In this document: positions 51,521-60,968 of the stretch, piece by piece
How positions within the stretch are numbered: position 1 is the first letter of the stretch
Layout: every line of letters begins with the position of its first letter
Origin: G965197715 sp965247615
GTDB lineage: Bacteria > Chloroflexota > Dehalococcoidia > Lucifugimonadales > UBA1127
Assembly (NCBI GenBank): GCA_965247615.1
Contig: OZ252022.1
Coordinates: forward strand, 1,922,001-1,986,000
Direction of reading: 5' to 3'
Length of the DNA stretch: 64,000 bases
The notes under the pieces: model-generated
The model's database searches: none
What the model saw: the letters and a program-made list of their open reading frames with translations, nothing else
Told to the model about the DNA's origin: nothing
Translations under genes and position numbers: made by a program

Positions 51521-51549
51521 TTGACAATGGTCAGGGCCCATGCTATAAG
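51521..51549 (+). promoter_or_regulatory. Sigma-70 promoter of CoA-transferase copy 3
   Basis: TTGACA at 51521-51526, a 17-base spacer and TATAAG at 51544-51549, about 75 bases before the start at 51624. Confidence 0.7.
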
Positions 51550-51623
51550 GGCGCTGCGTCCTCGCCGGCGCATCCTGGCGCAGCGCGGGGCCTGAGAAGT
51601 CACAGTGGAAGGGGTGACGGTCA

Positions 51624-52808
51624 ATGCTGCCTCTAGAAGGCGTCACGGTCCTCGAGTGCACCCGGTTGGGCCCTGGGCCCTTCTGCGGCATGGTCCTCAG
51701 CGACATGGGCGCAGAGGTCATCCGCGTGGAGGAGCCGCGAGCCGTGGAGGCGGTCCGCAGCAGCGGTCAGAGCCCCGAGGAGCTCACCCGCCAGGCGGCC
51801 TTCAACAACCTCAACCGCAACAAGCGCAGCATCGGCCTGAACCTGAAGCACCCGGAGGGCCGGGAGATCATCCACAGCCTCTGCCGCCGGGCGGACGTCT
51901 TCGTGGAGGGGTTCCGCCCCGGCGTCATGAAGGGGCTTTCCTGTGACTATGAAACGCTGCACGCCATCAATCCCCGCCTCGTCTACTGCTCCATCACCGG
52001 CTATGGCCAGACGGGGCCATACCGGAGCCTCCCGGGTCACGACCTCAACTACGTTGCCATCGGCGGGGCCGTCGACCTCATCCGCACGGAGGAGGGCGCG
52101 CCGGTGATACCGCCGAACATCATCGGCGACTTCTCGGGCGGCGGCCTGCAGGCAGCCCTGGGCATTCTGGGCGCCCTCCTTGCGCGAGAGAAAACAGGTG
52201 AGGGGCAGCAGGTGGACATCTCCATCACTGACGGAGTGGTCTATCTCCTGGCTAACGCCGCCTCCGGGGTCCTGCGGGACGGAACGCCGCCGCTGCCCGG
52301 CTGGCTGCGCCACGGCGGCGGAGCGCCCTACAACTACCTCTACGAGTGCAAGAACGGGGGGCACATAAGCGTCGCCTGTATGGAGCCGTACCGCTGGGAG
52401 AGCCTCTGCCGCGCCCTGGGACAGGAGGACTTCATTCCCCACCAGCACGATCGGACACAGTACCCCGAGATCTTCCGCGCCTTCTCCGACACCTTCCGGA
52501 CGCGCACCAGGGACGAATGGTGGGAGATCTTCGTGCGGGACGGCGACGTCGCAGCCGGACCGGTGTTTTCGCTGGCCGACGTGTCCGGTGACCCCCACTT
52601 CCAGCACCGCGGCATGGTGAAGGAGGTGGGCGAGGTTGGCGGCGCTCCGGTCCGGCAAGTCGGCATCGGACCAAAGCTCTCAGGCTTCGAGTGGCAGCCC
52701 AGGAGTTTCGCACCTGTCCCGGGCGAGCACACAGACAAGGTCCTGGCGGAGTTGGGGTACACGGCCGCGGACGCCGCCGGCCTTCGTGCCCGCGGGGCAG
52801 TGCCCTAG
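51624..52808 (+). CDS. CaiB/BaiF-type CoA-transferase (family III), copy 3
   Basis: The 394-residue protein has VTVLECTRLGPGPFCGMVL, FNNLNRNKRSIGLNL, YCSITGYGQTGPYRSLPGHD, the catalytic Asp region NIIGDFSGGGLQAALG and GEGQQVDISITDG. The LPGHDLNYVAIGG segment is found in alpha-methylacyl-CoA racemases, so racemase activity is an alternative. Start: ATG 51624 with GGAAGGGG upstream and its own promoter. It is followed convergently by the luciferase-like gene. It is more diverged from copies 1 and 2 than they are from each other. Confidence 0.88.
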   Translation: MLPLEGVTVLECTRLGPGPFCGMVLSDMGAEVIRVEEPRAVEAVRSSGQSPEELTRQAAFNNLNRNKRSIGLNLKHPEGREIIHSLCRRADVFVEGFRPGVMKGLSCDYETLHAINPRLVYCSITGYGQTGPYRSLPGHDLNYVAIGGAVDLIRTEEGAPVIPPNIIGDFSGGGLQAALGILGALLAREKTGEGQQVDISITDGVVYLLANAASGVLRDGTPPLPGWLRHGGGAPYNYLYECKNGGHISVACMEPYRWESLCRALGQEDFIPHQHDRTQYPEIFRAFSDTFRTRTRDEWWEIFVRDGDVAAGPVFSLADVSGDPHFQHRGMVKEVGEVGGAPVRQVGIGPKLSGFEWQPRSFAPVPGEHTDKVLAELGYTAADAAGLRARGAVP

Positions 52809-52844
52809 AACGCCCTGCCCACCGCCCGCCGGATGAGCCCTGCG

Positions 52845-53873
52845 CTAGGAGTCAGCCAAGCCGGGCATGATCTCTTGGGCGAAGATGTCAACCATTGCGG
52901 GCGTCCGCGCTTGGATCGTGATCTGGTGCACGCCACGGGCGTCCAGATCGCGGAGGCGCTGCCGGACCTCCTCCGGCGTTCCAACCACGCCGAAGCGGTC
53001 CAGGAAGTAGGTTGCGAGTCCAAGCTCGTCCATGACGGCTGGGTTGCCGCCGCCACTTCCCTTGACGGCGTAATCGTAGCGATGGTGGTACTCACGCAGC
53101 CGGTCCTCGAGCTCCGGCGGGATGTTCTTTCCCTGGAACCCCCCTCTCAGAGCGTGGTTGCCCACGGAGGAGAGCCCTTCCCTGGCCGCGGTCACGGCCT
53201 CGTCTGTGGTGGAGGCGACGGCGAAACGACAGTCCCACCACACGTCCAGGTCGTCCGGGTCCCGCCCCGCTTCCATAGCCCCGGCCGCGATGGTCTCAAG
53301 GGTGTGGCTAACCACGTCCTGCGTCAGGCCGGTGCCCACGTACACGCCGTCGGCGATGGCCCCGGCTAGCCGCAGCATCCGCGGGCCCTCTGCCACCAGG
53401 TAGAGGGGGATCTTCCGTTCCGGGTTCCTGGGCTACGGCAGGCGCACGAGGCGGCCCCGGTACTGGGCCTCGCCCTCCTCCAAAAGGCCACGGACCGCGT
53501 TGAAGTAGTCCGCGGTCTCCGCGACGGTGGCCGGCTTCAGTCCGGCGTTGTACACCGCGCCGTCTCCGCGGCCCAAGGTGAGGAAAGCGCGCCCTCCTGA
53601 AATCACGTCGATACTCGCCAGGCCGGCCGCCATGACGCCGGGGTCCCGCGTTACCGGATTGGTGACGTGGGGACCCAGCTCGGCGTGCTGCGTAAGCGTG
53701 GCCATGTAGACATGCGCGCTCAGCGACTCCAGGCTGTTCCCTTGGGCGTCGCTGGACATGAGACGGCTGAAGCCGTAGTCGTCGGCGCGGCGCACCGTCT
53801 CCGCGAACCCCCGCATGCTGGGCCCCTCGGGGGTCTCCTCAGGTCTCGCGTTGATGTGAAGCCCAAATCGCAT
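52845..53873 (-). pseudogene. Luciferase-like (LLM, F420-type) oxidoreductase interrupted by an in-frame TAG
   Basis: From the ATG at 53873 (GGAGG upstream) the frame reads MRFGLHINARPEETPEG, FSRLMSSDAQGN, LGPHVTNPVTRDPGVMA and ISGGRAFLTLGRGDGAVYN. At 53433-53435 a TAG stop follows VRLP. The same frame then continues with PRNPERKIPLYLVAEGPRML and a normal C-terminal half down to 52845 (DGVYVGTGLTQDVV, RFGVVGTPEEVRQRL). There is no frameshift, so one base change (for example TGG to TAG) explains the break. Luciferase-like oxidoreductases of this group use F420 or FMN. A base-call error or read-through cannot be excluded. Confidence 0.85.
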
Positions 53874-54063
53874 GGCCCCTCCTTCGTCCGCGGCCCCCAA
53901 CCCATCGGGAGACGGAATACGCTCACCAGGCGCGGCAGCAATTCGTTGCGCCAACGCGCCGCCGTCGGTACGCTCAGTATGCTATAGTAATCGGCGCCGG
54001 AGTAACACTGTCAGCCGGGCGTCCAGTCTGTGAATTGATCGAACTCCGGAGGAGGAAAGCGGT

Positions 54064-55125
54064 ATGCCTATCATTGATTCTGACACACACGTTATCGAGA
54101 ACGAGCTTACTTGGAGCTACATGCAAGGGTCGGACGAGCAGTACCGCCCGCAGATCCTCAACAGGCCGGACGCAGCGTCCGGCTCACGCCGGCGCAACGA
54201 GTTCTGGTACTTCGACAGCCAGCTGGTGAACAAGCGCAGCTTCGGCTCAGGCAACCCCAACGACACGTCGTTCACCCCGGGAGAATACGCGGAGATGCGG
54301 GACCCGGCGGGCCGGCTTCGCCACATGGATGAACTGGGGACGGACGTCCACGTCCTGTATCCGACCGTGCTGCTTGGCATGGCGGAGCAGGCGCGCGCGC
54401 AGACGCAGCTCGCGCTGTGCCGGGCCTACAACCGCTGGATCGCCGACATCTGGAGGGAGAGCGCCGGGCGCTTCCGCTGGATCGTTGCCGTCCCCACGCA
54501 GTCAATGAACGAGTGCGTGGAGGAGCTTGAGTTCGGGAAGGCGAATGGGGCATGCGGCGTGTTGGTCCACGGCGTCATGGGTGAGCGGACCTGCGTGGAC
54601 CCCTACTTCTCGCCGATCTACCAGAAGGCTGGCGACCTGGACCTGGCGGTCTGCTTCCACTCGGGTGTCCGCAGCTACGAGATGGACCGGCTCTTCCACT
54701 CCAGCGCAACGGGCATCTGGAAGGCGAAGTTTCCGGTCATCGGGGCCTTCCACTCGGTCGTGATGGGCAAGCTGCCTGAGCGGTTCCCCAAGGTCCGCTG
54801 GGGCTTTGTCGAGGCCGCCGCCTCCTGGATCCCCTATGTCATGACCGACATCGGGGCGCGGGTCAACCGCCTCTCCGGCCGCCAACTCATCGCGGACCTC
54901 CTGCAAAAGAAAAACCTCTACGTGACCTGCCAGACCGAAGAGGACATCCCCTACATCCTCAAGTTCGCGGGCGAAGACAACCTGGTCATCGGCTCCGACT
55001 ACAGCCACGTAGACACCTCCAGCGAGCTGGAGGCCCTCAAGGTGCTCAACCAGCGAGAGGACATCAGCCCAGAGGCCAAGCGCAAGATCCTGGACGACAA
55101 CGGCCGCGCTCTCTATGGGCTGTGA
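54064..55125 (+). CDS. Amidohydrolase 2 family protein, paralogue 2
   Basis: The 353-residue protein has the metal motif IIDSDTHVIENE at the start, AVCFHSGVRS in the middle and IGSDYSHVDTSSE at the C-terminal site, as in ACMSD-like decarboxylases/hydrolases. Start: ATG 54064 with GGAGGAGGAAAG upstream. A peptide-type importer follows 100 bases later on the same strand, paralleling the amidohydrolase at 28217. The pairing suggests that the importer supplies a compound acted on by the enzyme; this is inference. Confidence 0.88.
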   Translation: MPIIDSDTHVIENELTWSYMQGSDEQYRPQILNRPDAASGSRRRNEFWYFDSQLVNKRSFGSGNPNDTSFTPGEYAEMRDPAGRLRHMDELGTDVHVLYPTVLLGMAEQARAQTQLALCRAYNRWIADIWRESAGRFRWIVAVPTQSMNECVEELEFGKANGACGVLVHGVMGERTCVDPYFSPIYQKAGDLDLAVCFHSGVRSYEMDRLFHSSATGIWKAKFPVIGAFHSVVMGKLPERFPKVRWGFVEAAASWIPYVMTDIGARVNRLSGRQLIADLLQKKNLYVTCQTEEDIPYILKFAGEDNLVIGSDYSHVDTSSELEALKVLNQREDISPEAKRKILDDNGRALYGL

Positions 55126-55225
55126 GGCCGAGGGCGCATTCGGAAATCACGGGCACTGACCCCAGTTCCACCTCCTCTGGAACTGTGCAGCGGGTCACGG
55201 AAGAGGCAAACCGGTTGAGGGAGAG

Positions 55226-57052
55226 ATGAAGATGAAGGTGTTCCAATTCGGTCGGAGAATGGGCTTCCTTGCCGGTGCGCTGGCAGGGCTGCTGGTTCTC
55301 GGCATAGCTTGCTCCGGGGGTGCGCCGGAAACCGTGTCCCAGGCTCCTGCGCAGCCAGCGGCGGCTGCGCAACCCCAGCCCGCGGCGCCGGCGCAAGACC
55401 CCATGGCGCCAACCGCGGGACAGTCCGGCAGTGAGTCAATGGCAGCCGCTCAACCCGCCCAACCGCCGGCGGCAATGATGGGTGAGCCCAAGTATGGCGG
55501 CATCCTCCGGGTCGGCCACCGCGGAGACCCTCCCCAGGCCTGGGATGCTATGCGGGGCACAAGCTATGACCTGACCTCGCTGGCCCCCACCATCTATGGG
55601 GACCGCAACATGGTCAAGCCTTGCCGTGAAGACGACAGCGACGTGTGTCCGGCCAAAGCCGTATCCTGGGAGAGCAACGCTGACTTCACTGTCTGGACCT
55701 TTACTATTCGCGATGGCATCAAGTGGCACGACGGCGTGCCGTTCACCGCTGAAGATACAGCGTATTGGCTAAACCTTGGCTTCTACGGCGCAAAGGTTGG
55801 CGACCAGGAGCGGCTCCCCGCGACCTCCAAGGCCAGTCTTGGCGACATCAAGAACATCGAGGTCGTGGACGGCAACAAGGTCCGAGTCACTCTGGGACGC
55901 CCAACAGCCATCTACCCCACCATCTTGGCCAACCACTACGGGTTGATCATCCAGCACCCCAAACATCTGATGGAACCTCGCATCCAAGCGGGCGAGGTGA
56001 ACGTCACACCCCAGGACATCGGGTTTATTGGCACCGGACCGTTCAAGATGGAGAAGTACGAGAAGAACGTCATCGTTCAGGTGAGGCGGAGTGATCTGTA
56101 CTGGGAGAAGAACGCCCAGGGAGGCCCACTTCCCTACCTGGATGGGTTGGACTTCTTCATCGTGAGAGACCCCCAAGCCTTTCACGCCGCCTTCCGGGGT
56201 AATCGGCTGGACGCGGGCGCCCGGGGTGGCGGCTTCTATGTGGAGAAGGAGCTCCTTCCCGCTTACGAGAGGAGCCTGGGCGACAAGGTCTGGTTTGGAG
56301 AGATCCTGGGTGGCCGTGCCCCTCAGATAGCCTTTAACGTCCTGCAACCGCCCTTTAATGACGTCCGCGTGCGGAGAGCTGTCCACCTGTGGGCCAACCG
56401 ACAGTCTGCCATCGACGCTATGGGCGGCGGCGATGGGCAGCCGCGGGGACTCCTGGCAAACGCCGCGTGGTCCAACAAAGACCTCGCCTCTTGGCCAGGC
56501 TACAATCAGGCCACCAAGGAGCAGGACCGCGCTGAGGCAAAGCGGTTGCTTGCCGAAGCCGGATACCCCGACGGACTCGAAGTGGAGATGCTGGCGAGAC
56601 GTCCCTTGGCCGAGCAGAACGAGTGGTGGCAGGGCGAGTTGGCGCCCCTTGGCATCCAGTTGAAGCTCAATCTGAACGACTATCAGACCTACGATTCTCT
56701 GAAACTCAAGACCGATTGGAAGGTCATCGACTCATCGATCAGCGCACCCTTTCCGGAGAGGCTTGAAGAGCGTATTGCCACCAAGACGATCAGCCCAAGG
56801 TCCAACATCATCCATGAGGACCAGAAGATCACAGAGTTCTTCGAGCGCTTGAACGGGTCCCCAGAACTCGAAACTCGTAGGGCCATATTCCAAGAAATGG
56901 AACGCTACATGCTGGTGGACCAGGTGTATACGGTCCAGACCTTTGTTGGATTCAACCGGCTCCCCATCCGCTCCCACGTGAAGGGCATCTTCATCCCAAC
57001 AGAGACGCCTCCCACCCACGTGGACTACGCCACAGTCTGGCTCGACAAATAG
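55226..57052 (+). CDS. ABC peptide-type importer 2, substrate-binding lipoprotein
   Basis: The 608-residue protein has a lipoprotein signal (LLVLGIACSGG), a Pro/Ala/Gln linker of about 60 residues and the family 5 domain: YGGILRVGHRGDPPQAWD, SNADFTVWTFTIRDGIKWHD, LIIQHPKHLMEPRIQAGEV, DVRVRRAVHLWANR and DRAEAKRLLAEAGYPDG. It shares the C-x7-C pair and terminal WLDK with the other two. In place of PGVAESWE it has PAKAVSWE. Both permeases follow within 30 bases each. The start at 55226 has GAGGGAGAG upstream. Confidence 0.9.
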   Translation: MKMKVFQFGRRMGFLAGALAGLLVLGIACSGGAPETVSQAPAQPAAAAQPQPAAPAQDPMAPTAGQSGSESMAAAQPAQPPAAMMGEPKYGGILRVGHRGDPPQAWDAMRGTSYDLTSLAPTIYGDRNMVKPCREDDSDVCPAKAVSWESNADFTVWTFTIRDGIKWHDGVPFTAEDTAYWLNLGFYGAKVGDQERLPATSKASLGDIKNIEVVDGNKVRVTLGRPTAIYPTILANHYGLIIQHPKHLMEPRIQAGEVNVTPQDIGFIGTGPFKMEKYEKNVIVQVRRSDLYWEKNAQGGPLPYLDGLDFFIVRDPQAFHAAFRGNRLDAGARGGGFYVEKELLPAYERSLGDKVWFGEILGGRAPQIAFNVLQPPFNDVRVRRAVHLWANRQSAIDAMGGGDGQPRGLLANAAWSNKDLASWPGYNQATKEQDRAEAKRLLAEAGYPDGLEVEMLARRPLAEQNEWWQGELAPLGIQLKLNLNDYQTYDSLKLKTDWKVIDSSISAPFPERLEERIATKTISPRSNIIHEDQKITEFFERLNGSPELETRRAIFQEMERYMLVDQVYTVQTFVGFNRLPIRSHVKGIFIPTETPPTHVDYATVWLDK

Positions 57053-57080
57053 GCGGTAAGAGCGAAAGGGTAGGCACGAA

Positions 57081-58052
57081 GTGCAGGGCATGCGACAGTA
57101 CCTGGCGCGCCGACTAGTCCTCTTCGTGCCTACCCTGTTCTTGGCGTCCCTGGCGATCTTCGCAACAATGCGGGTTATCCCCGGCGACATCGCCGTGGTG
57201 ATCCTGGCCGGGGAGGAGACCGCTGACAAGGTCTCCGAGGAGCAATTCGAAGCCCTCCGCGAACAGCTCGGGTTGACGGACCCTCTCCCAGTGCAGTATG
57301 GGAGATGGATCTGGAGCATGGTCAATGGGCAGTTTGGAGGGATCTCCCTGTTGGACAAGGAACCCCTGTCCGACATCCTCAAACGCAGGGCCGTGGTCAC
57401 ACTTCAGATTACGGTCTATACCATCATCCTTTCTGTTGCCATCTCCGTTCCCCTGGGAGTCATCGCAGCGGTCTATCAGGACCGCTGGCCCGACTATGTC
57501 GTTCGTCTCATGACCATCGCCGGCCATGCCCTGCCCAACTTCTGGGTGGGGCTTATGGTCCTGTTGCTCCTGGTCATCTATTTCTCCTGGTCACCCCCCC
57601 TGCTGTACGAGCCAGTCTGGGACGACCCCTGGCTGCACGCTCAGAAAGTCGTATGGCCTGTCCTGATCCTGGCGTGGGGCTATAGCTCCTACATGACGCG
57701 GATCACCCGCTCCAGCATGCTGGAGGTGCTCCGGCAGGACTACATCCGGACCGCGCGGAGCAAGGGGCTTCGAGAGCAGATCGTGCTATTCCGGCACGCA
57801 CTCCGAAACGCCTTGATTCCCGTGGTCACAATCGCCGGCCTCTATCTGGGGTCGCTCCTGGGCGGCACGGTGATCCTTGAAGCACTCTTCGCCTTGCCGG
57901 GAATTGGGCAAGGCATCATCCAAGCCGCCAATCTCCGGGACTATCCGGTGATCCAGAGTCTGGTAACCTTTCTGGTAGTTGTGATGCTGGTGCTCAATCT
58001 GGTCACTGATTTCGTATACGCGTTGATCGACCCCAGGATCAGCTATTCATAA
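57081..58052 (+). CDS. ABC importer 2 permease, DppB type
   Basis: The 323-residue protein is closely related to the permease at 23338: RQYLARRLVLFVPTLFLAS, GLTDPLPVQYGRWIWSMVNG, coupling loop LRQDYIRTARSKGLREQIVL, ALPGIGQGIIQAANLRDYPV and ending DPRISYS. Six membrane helices are apparent. The start is GTG 57081, or ATG 57090 three codons on. It is in an operon with the binding protein and the DppC-type permease. Confidence 0.92.
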   Translation: MQGMRQYLARRLVLFVPTLFLASLAIFATMRVIPGDIAVVILAGEETADKVSEEQFEALREQLGLTDPLPVQYGRWIWSMVNGQFGGISLLDKEPLSDILKRRAVVTLQITVYTIILSVAISVPLGVIAAVYQDRWPDYVVRLMTIAGHALPNFWVGLMVLLLLVIYFSWSPPLLYEPVWDDPWLHAQKVVWPVLILAWGYSSYMTRITRSSMLEVLRQDYIRTARSKGLREQIVLFRHALRNALIPVVTIAGLYLGSLLGGTVILEALFALPGIGQGIIQAANLRDYPVIQSLVTFLVVVMLVLNLVTDFVYALIDPRISYS

Positions 58053-58075
58053 ACCTGAAGCGGACGGTGTAGACG

Positions 58076-58993
58076 GTGCAACAAGACGCTCACGGGATTC
58101 CGGCGGCACCCACATCGGAAGGGCTTCTTCTGGCGCGCGGGCACAGGCATCGCTGGCTCTACGCCATCTGGAAGTTCACCAATAGGAAACCCCTGGGGGC
58201 GTTGGGGGCCGGTGTCCTCCTAGCCCTGGTGCTGGCAGCAATCTTCGCGCCTTTTCTGGCCCGGTATGACGCCTACGCCCACGACGTGCCGCAACGCCTC
58301 ATAGCCCCCGGCGCCGACTACTGGTTCGGCACGGATATATTCGGACGGGACATCTACTCCAGGGTCATCTTCGGCGCTCGGATTTCCCTCTATGTTGGAC
58401 TCCTCTCGGTGACCCTGGGCACTTTGGTGGGCACCGCCCTCGGCGTTGTGTCCGGGTACACCGGCGGCTGGTTCGACCTCCTTACACAGCGCGTCGTGGA
58501 TACGCTGATGGGATTTCCATCCCTCATATTGGCTCTGGTGCTAGTAGTGGCCCTGGAGCCCTCCCTGAACAGCGTGGTGTTTGCCATCGCCATCGGCTTG
58601 ACCCCGCGCGTCACACGCCTAGCCCGCGGCAGCTCCCTCGCCACCAAGGGGGAGGCGTATATCCTCGCCGCCCAAGCCATAGGGGGAAACAGCCTCCGGG
58701 TGATGCTGCGCCATATTGTTCCCAACTCCCTGGCCCCTGTGTTCGTGCTGTCCACGGGGTACTTGGGAACAGCTATCATCGTTGAGGCCAGTCTCAGCTT
58801 CTTGGGGCTGGGAGTGCCGCCGCCCTTCCCATCATGGGGAAACATGCTCCAGTTTGGGGCGCGGGGGTTTGCCGAAGCAGCCCCCTGGATGGCCATCTTC
58901 CCGGGACTGGCCCTCACCACAGTCACCTTTGGTTTCGCGCTGTTTGGAGACGCCCTTCGGGACGTGCTGGACCCTCGCCTTCGCGGTTCATGA
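58076..58993 (+). CDS. ABC importer 2 permease, DppC type
   Basis: The 305-residue protein has a hydrophilic N-terminus, the first helix (GALGAGVLLALVLAAIFAPF), DYWFGTDIFGRDIYSRVIFGAR, the coupling loop KGEAYILAAQAIGGNSLRVM, SFLGLGVPPPFPSWGNML and the ending DALRDVLDPRLRGS. The start used is GTG 58076, 24 bases after the DppB stop. No ATPase genes follow; a relic of another importer does. Confidence 0.92.
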   Translation: MQQDAHGIPAAPTSEGLLLARGHRHRWLYAIWKFTNRKPLGALGAGVLLALVLAAIFAPFLARYDAYAHDVPQRLIAPGADYWFGTDIFGRDIYSRVIFGARISLYVGLLSVTLGTLVGTALGVVSGYTGGWFDLLTQRVVDTLMGFPSLILALVLVVALEPSLNSVVFAIAIGLTPRVTRLARGSSLATKGEAYILAAQAIGGNSLRVMLRHIVPNSLAPVFVLSTGYLGTAIIVEASLSFLGLGVPPPFPSWGNMLQFGARGFAEAAPWMAIFPGLALTTVTFGFALFGDALRDVLDPRLRGS

Positions 58994-59064
58994 GGGCGGC
59001 GGCGCGGGCTCGAGCGGATGGCCTTTGACCGCGCAGGTCAAATGAAGCACCGCGTCACCTGGCG

Positions 59065-59527
59065 GTGCCCAGAATTGCCGCCAGCGACGTGGACGTGAAC
59101 CCCGTCGACCTGGGCCATGTGGGGGCCGGGCCCTTTGTCTTCGTGAACTACGACAAGGGTGTAGCAATCGACGTCGCCCGGTTCGACCGTCACTGGGAGA
59201 GGGACGAGCAGGGGCGCCTCCGCTATCCGGATTATGGGTATCCACATCATTCCGAACTCGTTGGCGCCCATCTTCGTGCTGGCAACAGGCCTGCTAGGCA
59301 GCGCCATCGTTACCGAGGCGGGCCTGAGTTTCCTGGGCCTCGGCGTGCCGCCGCCCCACCCTTCATGGGGCAATATGCTTCAGGCCGCGGCCAAGGAGCA
59401 CATGGAGGCGGCGCCGTGGCTGGCTATATATCCCGGGGTCGCCCTGACCATGGTGACCTTCGCGTTTGCCGTGTTTGGAGACGCTCTGCGCGACGTGTTG
59501 GACCCGCGGCTCAGGGGCGCGAGGTGA
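59065..59527 (+). pseudogene. Fused relic: binding-protein fragment joined to a DppC permease C-terminus
   Basis: 59065 to about 59235 reads RIAASDVDVNPVDLGHVGAG, FVNYDKGVAIDVARFDRHWE and RDEQGRLRYPD, the middle of a family 5 binding protein close to the one at 21181. From about 59236, in another frame, the sequence becomes HIIPNSLAPIFVLATGLLGS, SFLGLGVPPPHPSWGNML and the ending DVLDPRLRGAR, the C-terminal third of a DppC permease. A deletion has removed everything between, including a whole DppB gene. Confidence 0.85.
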
Positions 59528-59639
59528 GGCGCCGCCGGATAATCGTGCGCATTGGCCCGTGCTCCCGTGTAGCCGGGCGGCCGTTGGCTCCAGCATCGCG
59601 AGCGCATAGATGGCAGACAAAGGGGGGAGGGTCGCAAGC

Positions 59640-60962
59640 ATGACGTACGAAGCCGATTCGGGGGACTTTGAGATCGCTCTCGGTGGCGATTCCATACTGA
59701 CTCGCCGCCTTCAGGTGTTTCGAGAAGACCGGTTCCTGGGGTTGCGCGACCTCTGGAGATCCTCGGACGCCGGGTTCATCAACCTGGAATCGGGTGTAGT
59801 CCATCGATACCTCGAAGGCCATCACAACGTCGGCGGCATGTACATGACGACCGAGCCTCATCTCCTGGAAGACCTGCGGTGGTTGGGCGTCAACATGGTC
59901 TCGAGCGCGGGCACGCACTCCTTCGACTATGGCCAGGAGGGCATTCTCACAACCATGGGGCACCTCGACGAAGCGCAGATCGCGCACGCCGGGACCGGGA
60001 GACACCTCCGGGAAGCGAGGAGCCCAGCGTACCTCGACACGCCCCGCGGGCGAGTGGCCCTCATCGCGTGTACAGCCCACGTCCGGCCGTGGGCAGTCGC
60101 GGGCGACCAGCGGCCGGACACCAACGGCCGCCCGGGCTACAGCCCCCTCAGGTGGCGCACGGTCTACTCGGTGCCCCAAGACGTCCTGGAGATGGCCCGG
60201 AAGCTTGGCGGCCTTGTCGGAACGGGCGGCGACAACAACGGCATGACTGAGGGCGGGTCCGTTTCCTTCGACAACCTCGACGCCGACTATGAGCTGTTCG
60301 GACAGGCCTTCCGCCAGGGAGACGCGGTCCAGGTCGACACGGTCCCGCACACGGGCGACGTGGAGGACATTGTCAGACATGTTCGGGAAGCGCGGAACAT
60401 GGCCGACTATGTGGTCCTCAGCATGCACAGCCACGAACGAAAATTCCGTGACAGGGAGGAAGCGGCGGGATTCGTCCGCCAGTTCGCCCGGCGAGTCCTT
60501 GACGAAGGGGCCGACGTCTTTGCCGGTCACGGCGGGCAGGCACTGGGCATTGAGATCTACAAGGGGAAACCCATATTCTACGACCTCGGCCACTTCATCG
60601 ATCAGCGGGAGACGGTCCGGTACCTCCCGGCTGAAGTCTACGCCCGCTACGGCCTGGATTACGACGCGGCCCCGTCGGAGGTCTACGCCCACCGCTACGG
60701 CGGCCGCGCACGGCAGCTGCCGGCAGACCGTGAGGCGCCGCTGCACGTCTTCGCCAAGTGTCTGTACGCCGGAGGCAGCCTGAAGGAGATCAGACTGTAC
60801 CCCCTGGACCTGGGCGATGACAGTGCAAGGTCCCAGCGAGGACGCCCCATGCTGGCTGCGCAGGAGGCGGGAAGGCAGGTCCTGGAGAGGCTTTCGGCCC
60901 TGTGTTCCAGGTACGGCACCACCTTGGAGACCACCAAGGACTACGGCGTCATTCAGGTCTAG
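59640..60962 (+). CDS. CapA-family (PGA_cap) phosphoesterase-like protein, paralogue 3
   Basis: The 440-residue protein has FEIALGGDSILTRRL, AGFINLESGVV, MVSSAGTHSFDYGQEGI (the canonical H-x2-D-x-G motif is kept), VVLSMHSHERKFR, GADVFAGHGGQALGIEIYKG and IFYDLGHFIDQ. It is longer than the other two because of inserts between the motifs. The ATG at 59640 has GGAGG nine bases upstream; a start at 59610 is less likely. It follows the importer relic. Since its metal motif is intact, it is the best candidate for an active enzyme among the three. Confidence 0.8.
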   Translation: MTYEADSGDFEIALGGDSILTRRLQVFREDRFLGLRDLWRSSDAGFINLESGVVHRYLEGHHNVGGMYMTTEPHLLEDLRWLGVNMVSSAGTHSFDYGQEGILTTMGHLDEAQIAHAGTGRHLREARSPAYLDTPRGRVALIACTAHVRPWAVAGDQRPDTNGRPGYSPLRWRTVYSVPQDVLEMARKLGGLVGTGGDNNGMTEGGSVSFDNLDADYELFGQAFRQGDAVQVDTVPHTGDVEDIVRHVREARNMADYVVLSMHSHERKFRDREEAAGFVRQFARRVLDEGADVFAGHGGQALGIEIYKGKPIFYDLGHFIDQRETVRYLPAEVYARYGLDYDAAPSEVYAHRYGGRARQLPADREAPLHVFAKCLYAGGSLKEIRLYPLDLGDDSARSQRGRPMLAAQEAGRQVLERLSALCSRYGTTLETTKDYGVIQV

Positions 60963-60968
60963 CCCAGG

